A stretch of DNA of 64,000 nucleotides from Streptomyces spongiae (GTDB taxonomy: Bacteria > Actinomycetota > Actinomycetes > Streptomycetales > Streptomycetaceae). Under the pieces are notes generated by a model. The model was given only the letters and a program-made list of their open reading frames with translations. It searched no databases and was not told the DNA's origin. The number at the start of each line of letters is the position of its first letter. Position 1 is the stretch's first letter. Shown in pieces: positions 60,232 through 64,000 of this stretch. The DNA is taken from the NCBI RefSeq assembly GCF_009377185.1, contig NZ_VJZC01000007.1, positions 1 through 64,000 of the forward strand, read 5' to 3'. Made by a program: the position numbers and the translations under genes.

Positions 60232-60645
60232 TCAGGCGCGGGTGCGCGGACCGGCGGTGTACTGCGCTTCGCTGACGTGCTCGGCCCACGCGGTCTCGGG
60301 GGTGCCGTCGTCCGTGCCCTCCCACATCGCGAGGTGCTCCATGAAGTGCTCGGGAGCGGCACCGTGCCAGTGCTCCTCGCCGGGCGGGCAGGAGACGGTG
60401 TCGCCGGGGTGGGCCTCGAAGACCGTGCCGTCGCGGGTGCCGATCAAAGCGATGCCGGAGACCACGTGCAGGGTCTGGCCGGCGGCGTGGCGGTGCCAGG
60501 CGGTGCGGGCGCCAGGCGCGAAGCGGACCAGGTTCACGCGCATCCGGGACGGCGCGTCGCCGGGGTGGATCACGTCCCACCACACGTCACCCGTGAACCA
60601 TTCGGCCGGTGCCTTGCTGCTGGGCTGCTTCTTGAGGAACTCCAT
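60232..60645 (-). CDS. Cupin-domain protein
   Basis: A 137-residue single cupin. Metal ligands are in GARTAWHRHAAGQTLHVVSG (cupin motif 1) and CPPGEEHWHGAAPEHFMEHLA (motif 2). ATG 60645 has GAGGG upstream. Such small cupins occur near sugar or aromatic pathways as isomerases or quercetinase-like enzymes. It converges with the GntR gene and seems to be transcribed alone. Confidence 0.88.
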   Translation of the reverse strand: MEFLKKQPSSKAPAEWFTGDVWWDVIHPGDAPSRMRVNLVRFAPGARTAWHRHAAGQTLHVVSGIALIGTRDGTVFEAHPGDTVSCPPGEEHWHGAAPEHFMEHLAMWEGTDDGTPETAWAEHVSEAQYTAGPRTRA

Positions 60646-60843
60646 GACATCAACCCTCACACGTGGTCGCACGCGCGTGAAGGGGAGGATTCTCTCCTAG
60701 GAGGGTTCGTCAGCGGCGGCGTCCAGCCCCCTCTTATGGCACAACAATCGTGCGAGCAGCGCGTGGCGTCGTGTTCCCTCACACCACACGGGTGAGCATG
60801 AGCGGACCCCGCCCTTTCCCCGCACACGCACCGAGGCGATGCG

Positions 60844-61380
60844 ATGCCCGACCGCTCCGACCATGTCCGTCCCGAGAGCGTCGCACCGAGGTGGATCCTC
60901 CAGCACCGGCCCGCGGAGCAGGCACTGTTCAGCGGCATCTACGGACTGGTGCTGGCCAGCGCTCTGGCGTCCGCGTTGGACGCGACGGGCGAGGAGGCCG
61001 ACCCTGGTTCGGACGCTCTGTGGGTTCTGCTCACCGCGCTGGCGTCGGGCGCCGCCCATGGGTTCGCGCACGTCATCGCCCAGCGTGCGTCCGGCGACAG
61101 TTCCGCCACCACGAGCAGAGTGCGGTTGGCCCTCGCCGAGTGGCCGCTGGTCGCCGCCGTGCTGCCCACGGTGGCGGTACTGCTGGGCGCGTTGGCCGGC
61201 TGGTGGGCAGAGGCCGCGGCGGTCGAAGCGGCCCTGCTGTTCAACACCGTCGCCCTGTTCGGCTGGGGAACCTGGGCCGCCCGCACCGCCGGACACAGCT
61301 GGCTGCCCTCGTGCCGGGCAGGAGCCATGGACATGCTGATCGGTTTCGTGATCATTATCGCGAACGCCCTGATCCACTAG
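60844..61380 (+). CDS. Membrane protein of unknown function
   Basis: A 178-residue protein with four or five hydrophobic segments (GIYGLVLASALASALD, LWVLLTALASGAAHGFAH, VAAVLPTVAVLLGALAGWW, AALLFNTVALFGWGTW and the C-terminal MLIGFVIIIANALIH). The pattern (GIYG start, AHGFAH, WLP...G near the end) is seen in conserved actinobacterial integral membrane proteins. No function can be inferred. Confidence 0.75.
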   Translation: MPDRSDHVRPESVAPRWILQHRPAEQALFSGIYGLVLASALASALDATGEEADPGSDALWVLLTALASGAAHGFAHVIAQRASGDSSATTSRVRLALAEWPLVAAVLPTVAVLLGALAGWWAEAAAVEAALLFNTVALFGWGTWAARTAGHSWLPSCRAGAMDMLIGFVIIIANALIH

Positions 61381-61503
61381 GCAGGCGCGTAGGCGGTGCG
61401 TATACCGGCAGGACCCACAGTCCGTGCCCCGACGCGCCCGACGCGCGATTGCCCGTCTCGGGTGTCACGCTGAAGTCACCAGGACCTGAGGAAGGGAATC
61501 GCC

Positions 61504-62301
61504 GTGATCACCACTGACCTCACTCCCGGCTCCCCCTGTTGGCTCGACCTCGGTGCCCCCGACGTCCCGGCCGCCGCGGCCTTCTACGGCGCGGTGCTCG
61601 GCTGGGAGTACGAATCCATGGGCGAGGGCGAAGACGTGGAAGGCGGGATGTTCAGGAAGGACGGCAAGACCGTCGCCGGGCTCGGCAAGCTCACCGAGGA
61701 AGGCGCGCGCCCGGCCTGGATGATCTATTACAGCGTCACCGACACGGATGCCACGACCCAGGCAGTGGAGCGCGCGGGCGGCACGGTGCGGGTGGCGCCG
61801 AGGGACCTCGGCGACTGGGGTCGGATGGCGCAGTACAGCGACCCGATGGGGGGCCAGTTCGCCGTCTGGCAGCCGGGGACGGACACGGGCTTCGAGCTGG
61901 TGGAGGAGCCGGGTTCGCTGTCGTGGACGGAGCTGTACACCAGCGACGCCGCGGCCGCCAGGGAGTTCTACGGGGAGGTCCTCGGCTGGCAGTTCAGCGA
62001 CATGCCGCTGCCGGGCGACGGGGGCACGTACACCCTCATCACCCCCGCCGGGCTGCCCGAGGAGCGCATGCAGGGCGGCCTCATGGAGGTCAGCAAGGAG
62101 GACCTCGCCCTGGCCGGAGGGCATCCGTACTGGCACCCGGTCTTCGCCGTGACCGACTGCGACGCAGCGGTCGCCGACGTCACCGGGCACGGCGGCAGCG
62201 TGCAGATGGAACCGGACGACGCGGAGGGCGTCGGCCGGCTGGCCGTCTGCCTCGACCCGTCGAACGCGGACTTCGTGGTGCTCGCCCCGGCCCGGAAGTA
62301 A
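61504..62301 (+). CDS. Two-domain VOC (glyoxalase/bleomycin-resistance) protein
   Basis: A 265-residue VOC-superfamily protein of two tandem domains: LGAPDVPAAAAFYGAVLGWE (residue 14) and LYTSDAAAAREFYGEVLGWQ (residue 142), each ending in a metal-binding-like strand pair (MGGQFAVWQPG, SNADFVVLAP). Related to the Streptomyces CFP-30/30-kDa type. May be a hydroxylase, isomerase or resistance protein; function unknown. Confidence 0.87.
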   Translation: MITTDLTPGSPCWLDLGAPDVPAAAAFYGAVLGWEYESMGEGEDVEGGMFRKDGKTVAGLGKLTEEGARPAWMIYYSVTDTDATTQAVERAGGTVRVAPRDLGDWGRMAQYSDPMGGQFAVWQPGTDTGFELVEEPGSLSWTELYTSDAAAAREFYGEVLGWQFSDMPLPGDGGTYTLITPAGLPEERMQGGLMEVSKEDLALAGGHPYWHPVFAVTDCDAAVADVTGHGGSVQMEPDDAEGVGRLAVCLDPSNADFVVLAPARK

Positions 62302-62331
62302 CCCCGCAGGCCCGGCGGGCATGGTGTACCC

Positions 62332-63189
62332 ATGATCGTGCTCGCCCTGCTCTTCGCGGTCCTCGGGGCCTTCAGCAACGCGCTGGGTACGACCTTCCAG
62401 CGCAAGGCCGCGTCCACCGTGGCCCAGGGCGGTGGACTGCGGCTGCTGCTCGCCCTCGTGCGGCGGCCTGCCTGGGCCCTGGGCATCGCCGGTGTGACGG
62501 GTGCCGCGGTGTTCCAGGCCCTGGCCCTGGTCAACGGGCCCATGGCGCTCGTCCAGCCCGTGTTCATCCTCGAACTTCCGTTCGCACTGCTGGTGGCTGT
62601 GCCCGTGCTGCACCGTCGGCTGCCCGCCGACGGCTGGTGGGCGATCGGGGGAGTGGTGGCCGGACTCGCCCTGCTGCTCGCCGCGGCAGCCCCCTCCGGG
62701 GTCCGGCAACAGGCCCCGATGGACCGGTGGATCCCGGTTCTGGCGTTCACGCTGGGGGTGATGGCCGCCTCGGTCGTCCTCAGCCGGTCCTCGTCCTCGC
62801 CGTTGTTCCGCGCGGCCGTACTGGCGGCGGGCGCCGCGGTCGGCAACGCGCTGACCGCCGCACTCATGAAGTCGGCCACGGGGCGCCTCGCCGACGATGG
62901 GCTGCCCGCCTTTCTCACCACCTGGCAGACCTACGGATTCGCGGTCACCGGCATCGCGGCGCTCCTGTTGCTGGAGAACGCGCTGCAGGCCGGCCCGCTG
63001 GCCGCGTCACAGCCCGCGCTGACCATCGGCGACGCCTCGGTGAGCCTCCTGCTGGGTGTCGCGCTGTTCGACGAGAGGGTCCGCTCGGGCTGGTGGATTC
63101 TGCCCGAGGTGGCCGGTGTGCTCCTGATCCTGTGGGGCGTGCTGCGGCTGACCCGTGTGGTGCCCCAGCTCGGCGATGTCGTGCGATGA
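62332..63189 (+). CDS. DMT-superfamily transporter
   Basis: A 285-residue membrane protein with about nine hydrophobic helices in the EamA-like arrangement, ending VAGVLLILWGVLRLTRV. GNALGTTFQRKAAS at the start and QPVFILELPFALLVA (helix 3) repeat as ASQPALTIGDASVSLLLG in the second half, the inverted duplication typical of DMT transporters. Substrate unknown. Confidence 0.83.
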   Translation: MIVLALLFAVLGAFSNALGTTFQRKAASTVAQGGGLRLLLALVRRPAWALGIAGVTGAAVFQALALVNGPMALVQPVFILELPFALLVAVPVLHRRLPADGWWAIGGVVAGLALLLAAAAPSGVRQQAPMDRWIPVLAFTLGVMAASVVLSRSSSSPLFRAAVLAAGAAVGNALTAALMKSATGRLADDGLPAFLTTWQTYGFAVTGIAALLLLENALQAGPLAASQPALTIGDASVSLLLGVALFDERVRSGWWILPEVAGVLLILWGVLRLTRVVPQLGDVVR

Positions 63190-63224
63190 GGGCGGGGAGA
63201 GATCCGCTCAGTCGGCTCGGGTGA

Positions 63225-63342
63225 ATTGAACGTTTCAATGGCGTCTGCGCAGTCGTCGCGCTTCGCCCCATGCCTGTCAAAAGCCTTGACCCTTGTCATG
63301 GCTGAGCTTAGCGTCTGCGGCTGCAGCGTAAAACGATTCAAT
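63225..63342. promoter_or_regulatory. Promoter with two LacI-type operators
   Basis: ATTGAACGTTTCAAT (63225-63239) is a perfect palindrome around CGT; GTAAAACGATTCAAT (63328-63342) matches it at 11 of 15 positions, 103 bp away. A promoter TTGACC (63286-63291), 17 bp, TAGCGT (63309-63314) lies between. The second operator would sit just past the transcription start. This suits a LacI-family sugar repressor controlling the glycosidase. Confidence 0.65.
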
Positions 63343-63389
63343 CAGCTGCCCGTCTCGTGCTCGTGTCCCGCCGAAGGGAGTCCCGCACG

Positions 63390-64000
63390 TTGCCCGCCCC
63401 TCGCGACACCACCGGCCCCTCCCGCCGCCGGATCCTGGTCACCGCCACGGCCACCACGGCCGCGGCGGCCGTCACCCCGGTCACCCCCGCCGTGGCCGCC
63501 TCCGGCGCCCTCCCAGCGGCCCATCCGCCCGTCGGCGCGCCCGGCGCCGGACCCGCCCGCGCAGCCCTCGCCGCCTTCGACCTGTCCGAGGTCCGTCTCC
63601 TGGACAGCCCCTTCCTCGCCAACATGCGCCGCACCTGCGCCTATCTGCTCTTCGTCGACGCCGACCGGCTGCTGCACACCTTCCGCCGTACCGTGGGCCT
63701 GCCGTCGTCGGCGGAGCCCTGTGGCGGATGGGAGGCCCCCGACGTCCAACTGCGCGGCCACACCACGGGCCATCTGCTCAGCGCCCTCGCTCAGGCACAC
63801 GCCGGTACCGGCGAGTCCGCGTACGCCGCCAAGGGCCGCGCCCTCGTCTCCGCGCTCGCCGAGTGCCAGCGCGCCGCCCCGGCCGCCGGCTTCACGCGCG
63901 GCTACCTCTCCGCGTTCCCCGAGTCGGTCTTCGACCAACTGGAGGCGGGCGGCAAGCCCTGGGCGCCGTACTACACCCTGCACAAGATCATGGCCGGTCT
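63390..64000 (+). CDS. GH127-like beta-L-arabinofuranosidase, 5' part
   Basis: First 203 codons; the gene runs off the window. TTG 63390 has GAAGGGAG 9 bases upstream (GTG 63363 is in frame too). A Tat signal is clear: SRRRILVTATATTAAAAV. The mature part has VRLLDSPFLANMRRT, CGGWEAPDVQLRGHTTGHLLSALA and YLSAFPESVFDQLEAGGKPWAPYYTLHKIMAGL, all hallmarks of the GH127/GH146 (DUF1680) family that removes beta-L-arabinofuranose from plant glycans. Probably secreted. Confidence 0.88.
   Translation, partial: MPAPRDTTGPSRRRILVTATATTAAAAVTPVTPAVAASGALPAAHPPVGAPGAGPARAALAAFDLSEVRLLDSPFLANMRRTCAYLLFVDADRLLHTFRRTVGLPSSAEPCGGWEAPDVQLRGHTTGHLLSALAQAHAGTGESAYAAKGRALVSALAECQRAAPAAGFTRGYLSAFPESVFDQLEAGGKPWAPYYTLHKIMAG

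Overview
The window is high-GC DNA with GTG/TTG starts, 4-bp start/stop overlaps and gene families typical of a Streptomyces-like actinomycete. It is mostly accessory catabolic DNA: three large degradative clusters, each with its own regulator, separated by a decayed segment and followed by ordinary genes. No rRNA, tRNA, CRISPR array or intact insertion sequence was seen.

Region 1 (0.3-13.4 kb) is an aromatic ring-cleavage cluster. It has a P450, an acyl-CoA ligase and a TfdB-like flavin monooxygenase. Divergent from the monooxygenase is an operon of an RraA/LigK-type aldolase, a Rid protein, a LigJ-like hydratase, a LigB-superfamily extradiol dioxygenase, two more RraA-family proteins and a GntR/FCD regulator. 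A thiolase and a PaaG-like enoyl-CoA hydratase/isomerase follow. Dioxygenase, hydratase and aldolase correspond to the protocatechuate/gallate 4,5-cleavage route. Four copies of a TTG-N-AT-N-CAA palindrome mark the divergent promoter and the GntR gene.

Region 2 (13.4-23.1 kb) is a patchwork. It holds an NmrA-like protein, an IS1380-family transposase remnant, an SMP-30 fragment, a frameshifted pseudogene, a CGNR regulator divergent from an epoxide hydrolase with two matching operators, an AMP-ligase scrap, a GalU-type uridylyltransferase, a TetR/alcohol dehydrogenase pair and a second NmrA-like gene.

Region 3 (23.4-50.5 kb) is a CoA-thioester catabolic block bounded and punctuated by a palindrome of the form TGAA-N5-TTCA, with a TetR regulator in the middle. 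It encodes an acyl-CoA ligase, an MBL-fold hydrolase, four acyl-CoA dehydrogenases, two crotonases, five SDRs, a thiolase-like plus DUF35 pair, an enone reductase, an FAD dehydrogenase and a binding-protein ABC importer. It also carries two separate modules pairing an APH-type kinase with an ACAD10/11-type dehydrogenase. The best reading is uptake and CoA-dependent degradation of a hydroxy-acid or lactone-forming compound through phosphorylation and phosphate elimination at a hydroxyacyl-CoA.

Region 4 (50.6-60.2 kb) starts with an MFS transporter. It continues with a luciferase-like oxygenase, a tautomerase, an aldehyde dehydrogenase, an alpha/beta hydrolase and two tandem DUF1185 proteins. 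Divergent from these are a BCCT transporter, a SnoaL-like protein, a flavin reductase and a GntR regulator. This resembles two-component flavin oxygenase pathways that open N-heteroaromatic rings, such as trigonelline degradation. Region 5 (60.2-64 kb) has a cupin, a membrane protein, a two-domain VOC protein, a DMT-type transporter and the start of a Tat-exported GH127-like arabinofuranosidase with LacI-type operators.
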